54,687 bases of DNA from CAYSYY01 sp964576115 [NCBI: uncultured Gemmatimonadota bacterium] (lineage in GTDB: Bacteria > Blakebacterota > Blakebacteria > Blakebacterales). Under the pieces are notes generated by a model. The model saw only the letters and a list, made by a program, of their open reading frames with translations, did no database searches and was not told the DNA's origin. Location: positions 1 to 54,687 of the forward strand of contig CAZNUA010000004.1 in NCBI GenBank assembly GCA_964576115.1, in the 5' to 3' direction. The position numbers were made by a program, and so were the translations under genes. Positions within the stretch are counted from its first letter, which is position 1. Each line of letters begins with the position of its first letter. Positions 24,201-33,267 of the stretch are shown one piece after another.

Positions 24201-25502
24201 ATGACACAGCTTGAGAGAAAGAGAACGAGAGCGGCCGTCGGGTTCGCTCTGGCCGCCGCGCTGATCTGTCACACCCCCGGGGCCCGGGCCCAGAGCGCCG
24301 AGATCCTGGCGGTTTCACCGGCCGGGACCGGCGCCCGCCCGACCGCCCTCGGCGAGGCCTATCAGGCCCTGGGAGGGGACATCTACAGCCTGAGGTACAA
24401 CCCGGCCGGTCTGGGACTGGCCCGCGGGCTTGCCATTGAAGGCGGTCTGAACCACCGGACGACCAGGCTCGATACCCGCTACTTCGGCAATCCGGTCGGG
24501 AGCCGGGTCTACAGTACCGCGCTGGACGCCCTCGGGATCGTCTACGCGGTCCCGACCGAGCAGGGCAGTCTCGTCTTTGCTCTGGCGGGCCACCGCCTGC
24601 GCGACTTCGACAACCGCTACCGGATCGAGGGGTACAACACATCCGACGATCCCGATCTGGGTGAGACCTGGATCGAGGCCACCGACGCCGATCTCGGGGC
24701 GGTGTACGGGTACGCCGCCGGGGCTGCGATCGAGGTCTCACCGGGCACATTCATCGGGGTTTCCCTGGAGGCGATCAGCGGCACCAACTCCTACACCTAC
24801 CTCCTGGACGCCTACGACACCGAGGACGTCTGGGCGCCCTATGACGGACACCGGTGGGATGACGGAATCGATTACACCTACCGCAGCCGCGGACTCCGGC
24901 TCGGACTCGGGTTCCTCTGGCGGCCGATGTCCCTGCTGGCGATCGGGGGCGACGTCAAGATGCCGGCGCGGATCGATATCACCGAGAACTGGTACCAGAG
25001 CGAAGTCCTCTATTACGACGACGGCACCTCGGAGTACACCTGGGATGAATCGGGGGTCTTCACCTATTCCTTCCAGCTTCCGTACGAGCTGAGTCTGGGA
25101 GGAGCACTGAGCGTCGGCGCCGTGACCCTGACCGCCGGTGGGACCTATCTCGACTACAGCCAGTCGAGTTACAACAAGGCTCCCTACGACGGGTACGATC
25201 CCGACTTCTTCCACGAGAACTATGAACCGCAGTGGAAGGCGGGGGGAGGGATCGAATTCGCCATACCCCACGGCCCGGCCCTGCGGGCGGGTTACCAGTG
25301 GTCGCCGCTGCTCTACCGGCCTCTCGGTCTGGAGGTCGTGCGTAATCGCGAGATCTACAGTCTCGGACTGGGACTGCCCATGGGAAACGCCATCAGACTC
25401 GGTATGACCTGGCGGCAGACAGAGTGGGAGACCCTGTCGGGCACCAGCACCGAGTTGTGGAAGACAGGACAATTTCTCGTTTCGTTCGGTTATCGGTTCT
25501 GA
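24201..25502 (+). CDS. PorV/FadL-like outer-membrane beta-barrel protein
   Basis: A 433-residue protein with a signal peptide ending near ARA-QS (about residue 31). The mature start SPAGTGARPTALGEAYQALGGDIYSLRYNPAGLGLA is the hallmark of the PorV/PorQ and UPF0164 groups related to FadL barrels. The remainder alternates aromatic and polar residues in amphipathic strands and ends RFLVSFGYRF-like (QFLVSFGYRF), a terminal Phe typical of barrel proteins recognised by BamA. ATG 24201 is chosen over TTG 24153 because it gives a clean signal peptide. It follows the repeat lipoprotein and is closed by a strong terminator. Confidence 0.8.
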   Translation: MTQLERKRTRAAVGFALAAALICHTPGARAQSAEILAVSPAGTGARPTALGEAYQALGGDIYSLRYNPAGLGLARGLAIEGGLNHRTTRLDTRYFGNPVGSRVYSTALDALGIVYAVPTEQGSLVFALAGHRLRDFDNRYRIEGYNTSDDPDLGETWIEATDADLGAVYGYAAGAAIEVSPGTFIGVSLEAISGTNSYTYLLDAYDTEDVWAPYDGHRWDDGIDYTYRSRGLRLGLGFLWRPMSLLAIGGDVKMPARIDITENWYQSEVLYYDDGTSEYTWDESGVFTYSFQLPYELSLGGALSVGAVTLTAGGTYLDYSQSSYNKAPYDGYDPDFFHENYEPQWKAGGGIEFAIPHGPALRAGYQWSPLLYRPLGLEVVRNREIYSLGLGLPMGNAIRLGMTWRQTEWETLSGTSTELWKTGQFLVSFGYRF

Positions 25503-25527
25503 CCCCTCTCCCGATACCGGATGAGCC

Positions 25528-25562
25528 GGCCCGGTCCGCCTCGAGCGGACCGGGCCATATTT
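25528..25562 (+). terminator. Rho-independent terminator
   Basis: GGCCCGGTCCGC (25528-25539) pairs perfectly over 12 bp with GCGGACCGGGCC (25545-25556) around a CTCGA loop, followed by ATATTTAT. It lies 26 bp after the barrel gene and separates it from the sensor kinase gene. Confidence 0.85.
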
Positions 25563-25617
25563 ATGGTCCGGCGGCGGTGGTTGACTCCGCGAGCCGCGCT
25601 CTGTACTTCTCAAGATC

Positions 25618-28600
25618 ATGAAGGCCGTCCCGTCATCACCCGGCACCTCTGCGCGGTCCGATCTCCCGGCTCGGACCTTTCGCCTGAGCTGGTCGGTTCT
25701 GGCCGCGATCGCGCTGGCTCTTTATCTGGGATGGGGGAGCTGGCATCCCGGAGCTCTCCTGCCGCTCCTGCCGGCGGCCTTCCTGGTACGCGGCCTCGGG
25801 GACCACCGACCGATCGATTTTCTCGGACCATGGCGCCGGGTTCTGATCTCAGCCGCGCTTTTCTGCGCCGCCGGATTCCTGCTGCTGCCCCGCCAGCCGT
25901 CGCCGTCCTGGCTGGCACGACACGACGTCGCCGACCGTGCCCGTCTGGAACAGGCCCTCCAGACCCTGCATGGCACGATGGCCCGCAGCTTTGACGAGGC
26001 GCTCGCGGTGCTGCCCGCCGGAGACACGCGCGTTCCACCGGCCGGCTGGCTCGAGCAGGTCTGGACGCAGACCCGCGCCCGGTTCAAAACCGAAGCGCTG
26101 GCACTGACCTGGTTGGGGACCGAACCCGGTTCGCCCCTCTGGGCCGGTTCGGCCTGGCTCGTGCCGGTCGAACTGCCCCCTCGTTCGCCGCTCGGACCGG
26201 GCCCGGCCGGTGACCGTTTCACGATCACCGGCGATTCACTGGCTGCCATGGCGATCCTGACCCGACCGGTCGGAAACGGTACTCTCGTCATGACCGCTCT
26301 GGTGTTGCGGGCGCCCGGGGCGCCGGGACCGTGCCCCGGGAGCAGGTCCTACCTCGAGACGATTCTGCCGGCTCGGATCCTGCAACGCCTGCAGGTCGGT
26401 TTCGATCGCGAGGATTCCGGCGGCGGCCTGCGGGTCTCACTCGGATCGGTCAAGGACGCCTCTCTCAGTTATCCCCTGCGTGCTCCGGCCCAGGCGATCC
26501 TGCTCGTCATGGTGCTCGTCGGCAGTCTTGCCCTGCTCGGACGAGACACCTCGGCCATACGCGGGATTGCCGCCGCCCCGCTCATTTACGCCGCCGTCGT
26601 TCCGTTCGTTCTGGGTGCTTTCACCCGTCCGCTCAGTCTCGATCTGATCGCGCCGTCCTGGTCGGGGCACCAGCTCACCAACCAGGCTTTCCTGGCCGTC
26701 TCGGCCGCCGCCCTGGCGCTCTGGTTTGCCCTGTCGATGCGCAACCCGCTGGCCGAGCGGGGGCGCTCGCTGACCGGGACGATCATCTGTCTGCTGCTCA
26801 TCCTCGGCCTCTGGCCGCTCGGATTGTCCCTGCTCGGCGATCTCTTCCGCTTCGCCCCCAGCTGGTTCTGGGCGCGGGTGTCGTTCCTGCCCGGCGCCCG
26901 CGATCTGATCGGCTGGCTGATCGCAATCGCCATGACCCTGACCATCATCACCGGAGCCGGTGGAGCGGCCGCACTGCTGCGCCGCTACTACGGTCTGGTC
27001 GGTTTGATCGGGACTGTGGCGGCAGCCGCGGTCGGCGCCGGTGCGGCAGCGGTCGGCGGTCTGTGGAGGGGTGCGGTCGTGGTGGGTGTGCTGACGGCCG
27101 CGGCCGGTACCCTGGGAGTGGCTCTCTGGCTTCAGGTCACTCTGCAGCGGCCCGTGCTGACCCGCCTGCTCGGCCTGGGCGTCATCGGGGCCCTGCTCCT
27201 GCTGCCCCTGAAAACCGAACTCGGCCGTCGGATCACGCATCAGGTGCTCGAGTCGGCGGCCGCCTCGCTGAGCAGTGCCGGGGTCGGACTCGATCCGGCC
27301 GACTTCACCGCTTTACGGGAGGATGTCCGGGGCATCGCCGATCGTCTCGCGCAGGACGGCGACTCGAACGGCTTTCGTAACGCCGACCGGCAGGCCTTTC
27401 TGATCTGGCGCGAGCTCGATCTGGAACGCCACGATCGGGCCGGCGGGGTGCAGATGCTCACGTCCGACGGAGAGATCGCGGGCGGTTTCACCACCGCGGC
27501 CACGCTCTTCGATCTGGTGCTGAGCGAGTCGATGCGGCACAGTGCCTGCTCAGGGCAGGGGCGCTTCGCCCTGGCTGCCGGGGAGCAGACCCAGTTCGGC
27601 GAGGAAACCCTGATCCTGGCCGTCCACGCCTCCGACCGGGGCAGACCGTTCCTGATCGGGGTGCGACCGCGGCCGCTCGGTTTCGTGGCCGACGGCGAGG
27701 AGCGGATCTGGTCGCTCACGGCCGCCCCCGACGCCGCCGGGAGGGCCGGGCGCTTCGCCGGCGAGCTCTTCGTTCATGTCTATGATGAAACGTTCGGTCT
27801 GCTGGCGGTCCCGCGCAGTCACCGTCCCACCCCCGTGCCCGCGACGGTGCCAGCAGCGGTGATCGAACACCTGCATGAATCGGACGTGGGCCGCTGGTAC
27901 CGGCGCGGCTGGTGGCTGACCGGGGGAGCCGACGAGTACTACTTCCGGCTCGAAACCTCGCGCGCGGGATCCTCTTTGTCGGGTGTGGCGATCGGCGAAA
28001 TCGGCACCGTCGAGCGCGTGGCCTGCCTGGGCATGGAGCAGCCAGGTCTGTGGGGTCGTCTGATCGAGACTCTCCAGATCCTGCTCCTTTTCCTGCTCGC
28101 TCTGCTGATCCTGGGCTGGCTTCCGGCGGCGGCTTTCGCTCGCAGCGGCGTGCCTCTGAGTACCTCGGTGCGGCGGGTCAGCTTCCGCACCCGACTCATC
28201 ATCCCGCTCCTGGTCGTCGCCCTTCTGCCCCTGGTCGCCCTCTGGCTGCTCACCCGCGGTTTTGTGCTGACCCGAGAGCGGGCGGGCTGGGAAAGCGGTC
28301 TGGAGGAGAACGTCCGGGTCGTGGAGCAGGCCGTCACCGAGCGGACCGCCGTGCGGGCCCGGGAACTGGCTCGCGATGCCGAACATGTGAGCAGTTTCGG
28401 ATTTACGATCCCCGCCGACGGAATGCAGTGGGCTCTCTTCGACGCCAACCTGGTCCGGACGACCGGGACCCTGGCTGATAGCCTGGCCGAACGGATTCCC
28501 CTGCGCGACGTCGTTCACGGCCGCTGGCCGCAGAGCTTCATCTTCCGGGCCGGCGCGCTCTGGTCGGCCTCGGTGGCCTCGCTCGGCGACCGCTTTTCGG

Positions 28601-29856
28601 CCGGGGCGGCTCTCGTGATTCGGCCCTTCACCACCGAGCTGCTGCGCGAAGCCACCACACATATTCCCTGGCACACCGACCTCTTCCTCGACGGGCGGGT
28701 GACGGTCTCGACCAATCCCTCTCTCTACACCGCCGGCGTCCTGCCGCGGGTTCTGCCCCCCGAGGCCGACTGGGAGGGCGCCCAGGGCAGGGAGGTCGGA
28801 GCCTTCAGCTGGGGTGATATCGGCTCGCTGGACTATCTCTTCGCCTACCGCCCGCTGACCGATTACAGCGGCCTGGCCGTGGCCACCCTGGCCTGTCGCC
28901 GCTTCGGTTTCTGGGGCTTGAACGATCCCGCCGTACACCGGCTTTTCACCACCGTGGCGAGCATCTATCTGCTGCTGGTGGCGGCGGTGACTCTGGTGGC
29001 GGTCCTGACCGCCCGGATGATTTCCCGGCCGATCGGTGACCTGACCGGTTCGGCCCGGCGCGTGGCGGGGGGCGACCTCGAGGTGGAGATTCCCGTGACC
29101 CGCGGCGACGAAGTCGGCGGACTGCAGAAGGCTTTCCGCCAGATGGTCATCGCCCTGCGCGAGAATCGCGACGAGCTGGCCCGGGCCGAACGGGAGCGGG
29201 CCTGGCAGGAGATGGCCCGGCAGGTCGCCCACGAGATCAAGAACCCGCTCACCCCGATGCAGCTTTCGGCCCAGTTCCTGCGCCGGGCTTATGACGAGGG
29301 GGCCGAGGATCTGGGGAAGATTCTGCACGAGTGCACCGATGCGATCGTGGAGCAGGTGGAGGGTTTGCGCCGGATCGCCAACGAATTCTCGACCTACGCC
29401 CGCCTGCCGGTCGTGCGGCACGTTCCGACCGATCTGAACGAACCGGTCGAAGACGCCCTCAACCTCTTCGAACCGGCGTTGCCCGACGGCGTCACGATCA
29501 TCCGTGATCTCGCTCCGCGCCTGCCCGAGGCGCCTCTGGATCCCGAACAGATCCGGCGGGTGGCGATCAACCTCATGCGCAACGCTCTCGATGCCATGGG
29601 GGAGTCCGGGCGGCTTACCGTGCGCACCGGGGCCGATGCCACGCACGTCTGGCTCGAGGTCACCGATACCGGGGAAGGCATCGCCCCCGAGGTGCAGGAG
29701 CGCCTGTTCGAACCGTACTTCTCGACCCGGACCGACGGAACCGGACTCGGACTGGCCATCACCCGGGCCATCGTGGATGCCTATGAGGGGGAAATCTCGA
29801 TCGATTCACGCCCCGGAGAGGGGACCATCGTTCTCACCCGATTCCCCTTCCTCTGA
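25618..29856 (+). CDS. Very large NtrY-like sensor histidine kinase
   Basis: A 1412-residue membrane kinase. The N-terminal half has many hydrophobic segments (clusters at about 20-90, 280-520 and 815-890) separated by periplasmic-type stretches. A HAMP domain (about 1120-1180, ARMISRPIGDLTGSARRVAG) precedes the dimerisation and phosphoacceptor domain QVAHEIKNPLTPMQLSAQF with His1205. The ATPase domain has NLMRNALDAM, DTGEGIAP and GTGLGLAI. HEIKNPLTPMQLS is the NtrY-type H-box. No response regulator is adjacent, so its partner is elsewhere. Upstream, TTGACT (25581) with a 17-nt spacer and a poor -10 (TACTTC) would start transcription almost at the ATG, suggesting a leaderless or differently started message. 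Confidence 0.88.
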   Translation: MKAVPSSPGTSARSDLPARTFRLSWSVLAAIALALYLGWGSWHPGALLPLLPAAFLVRGLGDHRPIDFLGPWRRVLISAALFCAAGFLLLPRQPSPSWLARHDVADRARLEQALQTLHGTMARSFDEALAVLPAGDTRVPPAGWLEQVWTQTRARFKTEALALTWLGTEPGSPLWAGSAWLVPVELPPRSPLGPGPAGDRFTITGDSLAAMAILTRPVGNGTLVMTALVLRAPGAPGPCPGSRSYLETILPARILQRLQVGFDREDSGGGLRVSLGSVKDASLSYPLRAPAQAILLVMVLVGSLALLGRDTSAIRGIAAAPLIYAAVVPFVLGAFTRPLSLDLIAPSWSGHQLTNQAFLAVSAAALALWFALSMRNPLAERGRSLTGTIICLLLILGLWPLGLSLLGDLFRFAPSWFWARVSFLPGARDLIGWLIAIAMTLTIITGAGGAAALLRRYYGLVGLIGTVAAAAVGAGAAAVGGLWRGAVVVGVLTAAAGTLGVALWLQVTLQRPVLTRLLGLGVIGALLLLPLKTELGRRITHQVLESAAASLSSAGVGLDPADFTALREDVRGIADRLAQDGDSNGFRNADRQAFLIWRELDLERHDRAGGVQMLTSDGEIAGGFTTAATLFDLVLSESMRHSACSGQGRFALAAGEQTQFGEETLILAVHASDRGRPFLIGVRPRPLGFVADGEERIWSLTAAPDAAGRAGRFAGELFVHVYDETFGLLAVPRSHRPTPVPATVPAAVIEHLHESDVGRWYRRGWWLTGGADEYYFRLETSRAGSSLSGVAIGEIGTVERVACLGMEQPGLWGRLIETLQILLLFLLALLILGWLPAAAFARSGVPLSTSVRRVSFRTRLIIPLLVVALLPLVALWLLTRGFVLTRERAGWESGLEENVRVVEQAVTERTAVRARELARDAEHVSSFGFTIPADGMQWALFDANLVRTTGTLADSLAERIPLRDVVHGRWPQSFIFRAGALWSASVASLGDRFSAGAALVIRPFTTELLREATTHIPWHTDLFLDGRVTVSTNPSLYTAGVLPRVLPPEADWEGAQGREVGAFSWGDIGSLDYLFAYRPLTDYSGLAVATLACRRFGFWGLNDPAVHRLFTTVASIYLLLVAAVTLVAVLTARMISRPIGDLTGSARRVAGGDLEVEIPVTRGDEVGGLQKAFRQMVIALRENRDELARAERERAWQEMARQVAHEIKNPLTPMQLSAQFLRRAYDEGAEDLGKILHECTDAIVEQVEGLRRIANEFSTYARLPVVRHVPTDLNEPVEDALNLFEPALPDGVTIIRDLAPRLPEAPLDPEQIRRVAINLMRNALDAMGESGRLTVRTGADATHVWLEVTDTGEGIAPEVQERLFEPYFSTRTDGTGLGLAITRAIVDAYEGEISIDSRPGEGTIVLTRFPFL

Positions 29857-30048
29857 CGCTCCCGGCCGGGTATTCATACGGTGTCGGACGCCCCTTTTCC
29901 GGGAGCGCCGTCGTCCAACCCTGCAGCGATCTTTCCCCTGTACCGGGAACCACTCCGGGGGCGCAGACGTTCATACTGTGGACCGGTGCTTCGGCGGCTT
30001 GGGGGAGGGGGGTACCCGCGTCGGAGGGTCAGGCTAGCTTAGTGCCCA

Positions 30049-30074
30049 ACCGGTTGCCCCTGAGGGGCACCGGT
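30049..30074 (+). promoter_or_regulatory. Stable hairpin in the gap before the TPR operon
   Basis: ACCGG plus TGCCCC pairs with GGGGCA plus CCGGT around a TGA loop, an 11-bp stem with one bulged T. No T-tract follows, so it is either a factor-dependent terminator structure for the kinase transcript or a processing or regulatory hairpin. The rest of the 29857-30123 gap shows no gene. Confidence 0.35.
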
Positions 30075-30123
30075 GCAGTTCCTGGGGCACGGGCGAAAAG
30101 GTCCGGGCTTTGAGCGGTGCGGT

Positions 30124-33100
30124 ATGTCCGATGCATGCCGCGCACCCGCATTCACGAGGTTACCCGACACCTGTGGCAGGGCCGTGAGAGACGTGCAGAC
30201 AATCCGCAGTGAAGGCTCCCCGACCCGCCGGTCGGATCGATTTTTCAGCGTCCCGCTCTCCTTTGTCATCCTTTTCGGCGGTCTGTCCGCCCCTGCCGCG
30301 GCGGCCCAGAACGGAATTCCGGTTACCGCCCCCTCGATCCAGGTGGACCCGGCCGAGCAGGACTACATGTTCATTCGCGGTCTGGTGTCCGACGGTCTCT
30401 ACCCGTCGGCTCTCGATCAGATCAGAGCCTTTCTGAGGGCCCATCCCGAAAGCCGCCGGATCGAAGAGGTACACCTGCTGCAGGCCGAAGTGCACTTTCT
30501 CCAGAGCGATTACCGGCAGTGCGTCGATCTGCTGCAGGCCTTCATCATCGCCTATCCCCAGAGCGCCTATCTCGATCAGGCTTTTTACCGCCGGGGCGAG
30601 GCGTACTTCAAACTGGGCGATTACGCCGCCGCGGCCGATGATTTCGAGGCCATCGGACAGCGTCGACCCCGCTCCCTGCTGCTCGACCGGGCCCGCTACT
30701 GGCAGGGCGAGGCCCAACTGCGGCTCGGAGAGATCGAAGCCGCCCGCCAGGCATATCAGAGTGTGTACCACGACACTCCCGAATCGCCGGTCGCAGATTA
30801 CGCTCTTTACAGCATGGGCTGGATCGCCCAGGAAGCTGCCGAGTACGAAGACGCCCTGAGCTATTATCAGCGGGTTGTGGATGATTATCCCTCCAGCGAC
30901 CTGCTCTCCACCTGTCTGTACAAGATCGGTCAGTGCTACTTCGCTCTGGGGCAGTACGGCGAGGCGGCCGACGCCATGACTCAGGTTCTCCAGCTCGATC
31001 TGGGACCCGACGTGTCGGCCAATGCCGGATTCCTGCTGGGGGAGTCGTACTACCATCTGGCCGAATACGCTCTGGCCCGACGGGCCTACGAGGGGGTGGT
31101 GTCCGATTACCCCCGGCATGAGACGGCTCCCGAAGCCCAGGTTGCGATCGGCTGGACCTACCTGAAACAGGGACAGGCCGAGGCCGCGGCCGAAGCCTTC
31201 GGCCGGGCCGTCGAGGATTACCCCGAGAGCAGCATCGCCGGCGGAGCCGGCTACCGTCAGGGAGTGGCCCTGCGCGAGGCCGGTCGGCGGGAAGAGGCGG
31301 TAGTGGCCTTCCTGGCCGTGGCCGAGAGCTGGCCCGACAATGAATGGGCCGATGACGCCCTGCTCGAAGCCGGTCTCATCCGTTTCCGGCAGGGCGCCTA
31401 CGCCGCTGCCCGGAATGTCCTCGACCGGTTGCTCGAGGCGTACGCCAAGAGTCCCCTGGGCGCCGACACCGCCGAACTGATTGGTGAGTGCTGGCTCGCC
31501 GAAAGTAACTGGGCCCAGGCCGAGGCCGCCTTCGAGACTGTGGTCAGCGGCTGGCCGGGGGCTCCGGCCGCCGCGGTGGCGCTCTTCCAGCGTTCGTATT
31601 GTCAGTTCCAGCAGGACGAACTCGAGGCGGCCGCCGAGGGTTTTGCCCGGTACCGTCGGCAGTATCCACAGGGGGCCTCGAGTCCGGACGCGCTCTTCTT
31701 TGAGGCCGAAACCGCCTACCGGGCCGGCGAGTGGGACCGGAGCGAAACGTTCTACACGCGCTACCTCGAGGAGACCCCCGACGGTGAGCGCGCCCTGGCA
31801 GCCGAGTACGGGGTCGGGTGGGCCCGCTTTTCCCGGGGCGATTACGAGGGGGCGATTGAATCTTTCCGCCGGGTCGTCGCCGCGACCGGGGCCGATCCCG
31901 CCCTGCGCCGCGACGCCCACCTGCGCATTGCCGATGCGTACTACAATCTTCGCCGCTATCGCGATGCCGCGGTAACCTACAGCGACGTTCTCGAACAGGA
32001 CCGCGAAGCCGCCGATGCCCCCCGGATAGCCTTCACCGCCGGCGACGCCTTCATCAGGGATCAGCAGTATCGTTCGGCTCTGACCGTGCTGGGTGAGATC
32101 ATCACCCGCTATCCCGACAGCGAGTACTACGATGACGCCCTGTACTGGCGCGGCTGGTCGCTTTTCAGCCTCGAGGACTACGACCGGGCCATCGAAGAAT
32201 ACCGGCGGATACTGAATCTGCAGCCGCCCAGCGAACGCGAGGCGGAAGCCCGCTACGGGATCGGCGATGCGCACTACAACGCCGGTCGTTATGAAGAAGC
32301 CCTGGCTGCCTACCGGCAGGTGGCCGAACGCTACCCGACTGGAATCTGGCTGGCCGAAGCGGTCGGCGGGATGCAGTGGGCCCTGGTCCAGCTGGGGCGC
32401 GAAGCCGAGGCCGAGAGCGTGGCCGAGCAGATGCTCACAGACGCCGCCCCCGCCGAAATCAGAAACCGGGTCCACCTGCAGCAGGGTCGATTCCTCTTCA
32501 ACCAGGAACGCTTCGCCGACGCGATTGCGGTCTTTGCGGAGCTGATTGACATTTCCGCTCCGGCCGTGGGTGGGGAGGCCCTCTTCTGGCTGGCCCGCTC
32601 CCGCGAGCGCAGCGGCGACGGCTCGCGGGCCGAAGCCGCTTACACCCGGCTGCTGACCCGTTTTCCCGACAGTCGTTTCGCCTCCGAGACGTGCCTGCGC
32701 CTGGGAGCGCTGCAGCATGAGCGGGAGGCCTGGGCCGAAGCGGTCCGGACGCTGGAGTCGTTGATTACAGGGCAGGCTCCCGAACGGGCTGAAGCTCTGT
32801 ACCTTTCCGCCCTCTGTCACCGCGCCCTCGGCGATCCGACCCGGACCGATGTGGAACTGCGCCGGCTGATCGAGGATTATCCCGGCAGTCCGCTGGCCGC
32901 CCAGGGGCGTCTGCGTCTGGCCGAAGTCGCCCTGGGGCAGGGCAATTACAATATCGCCCGCACCCAGGTGAACACCGTTCTGGCCGAGCGGACCGACGAA
33001 CTCGCCGCCGAGGCCCAGTACCTGGCCGCCGAGATACTCTTTGCGCAGGAGCAGTGGAGCGAGGCCGAGGTACAGTTCCTGCGGGTCAAGTATGTCTATC

Positions 33101-33267
33101 CCGCTTTTTCCGAGTGGATCGCCCGGGCCTTGCTGCGGGCGGCCGAAGCCAACCTCGAACTCGACAATCCCGACCGTGCCGTCACCCACCTCGAAGACAT
33201 CATCGAGAACTATCCCTCCACCTCGGTCGTCAGCCGCGCCCGGACCCTGCTGGAGGACATCCGGTGA
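30124..33267 (+). CDS. Large periplasmic TPR-repeat protein
   Basis: About 1047 residues, with a signal peptide (FFSVPLSFVILFGGLSAPAAAAQ) and then TPR repeats almost to the end, each about 35 residues with patterns such as YRRGEAYFKLGDYAAAADDF and ALYWRGWSLFSLEDYDRAIEEY. The repeats resemble BamD and YbgF/CpoB-type proteins that work with envelope machines. The start is uncertain: ATG 30124 is annotated, but GTG 30184 or 30193 would give a shorter signal-peptide start, and no clear ribosome-binding site decides it. The stop overlaps the next start by 4 nt (GTGA). It heads an operon with a barrel, ExbB, ExbD and a TonB-like protein, so it is probably a periplasmic scaffold for that energised complex. 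Confidence 0.85.
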   Translation: MSDACRAPAFTRLPDTCGRAVRDVQTIRSEGSPTRRSDRFFSVPLSFVILFGGLSAPAAAAQNGIPVTAPSIQVDPAEQDYMFIRGLVSDGLYPSALDQIRAFLRAHPESRRIEEVHLLQAEVHFLQSDYRQCVDLLQAFIIAYPQSAYLDQAFYRRGEAYFKLGDYAAAADDFEAIGQRRPRSLLLDRARYWQGEAQLRLGEIEAARQAYQSVYHDTPESPVADYALYSMGWIAQEAAEYEDALSYYQRVVDDYPSSDLLSTCLYKIGQCYFALGQYGEAADAMTQVLQLDLGPDVSANAGFLLGESYYHLAEYALARRAYEGVVSDYPRHETAPEAQVAIGWTYLKQGQAEAAAEAFGRAVEDYPESSIAGGAGYRQGVALREAGRREEAVVAFLAVAESWPDNEWADDALLEAGLIRFRQGAYAAARNVLDRLLEAYAKSPLGADTAELIGECWLAESNWAQAEAAFETVVSGWPGAPAAAVALFQRSYCQFQQDELEAAAEGFARYRRQYPQGASSPDALFFEAETAYRAGEWDRSETFYTRYLEETPDGERALAAEYGVGWARFSRGDYEGAIESFRRVVAATGADPALRRDAHLRIADAYYNLRRYRDAAVTYSDVLEQDREAADAPRIAFTAGDAFIRDQQYRSALTVLGEIITRYPDSEYYDDALYWRGWSLFSLEDYDRAIEEYRRILNLQPPSEREAEARYGIGDAHYNAGRYEEALAAYRQVAERYPTGIWLAEAVGGMQWALVQLGREAEAESVAEQMLTDAAPAEIRNRVHLQQGRFLFNQERFADAIAVFAELIDISAPAVGGEALFWLARSRERSGDGSRAEAAYTRLLTRFPDSRFASETCLRLGALQHEREAWAEAVRTLESLITGQAPERAEALYLSALCHRALGDPTRTDVELRRLIEDYPGSPLAAQGRLRLAEVALGQGNYNIARTQVNTVLAERTDELAAEAQYLAAEILFAQEQWSEAEVQFLRVKYVYPAFSEWIARALLRAAEANLELDNPDRAVTHLEDIIENYPSTSVVSRARTLLEDIR

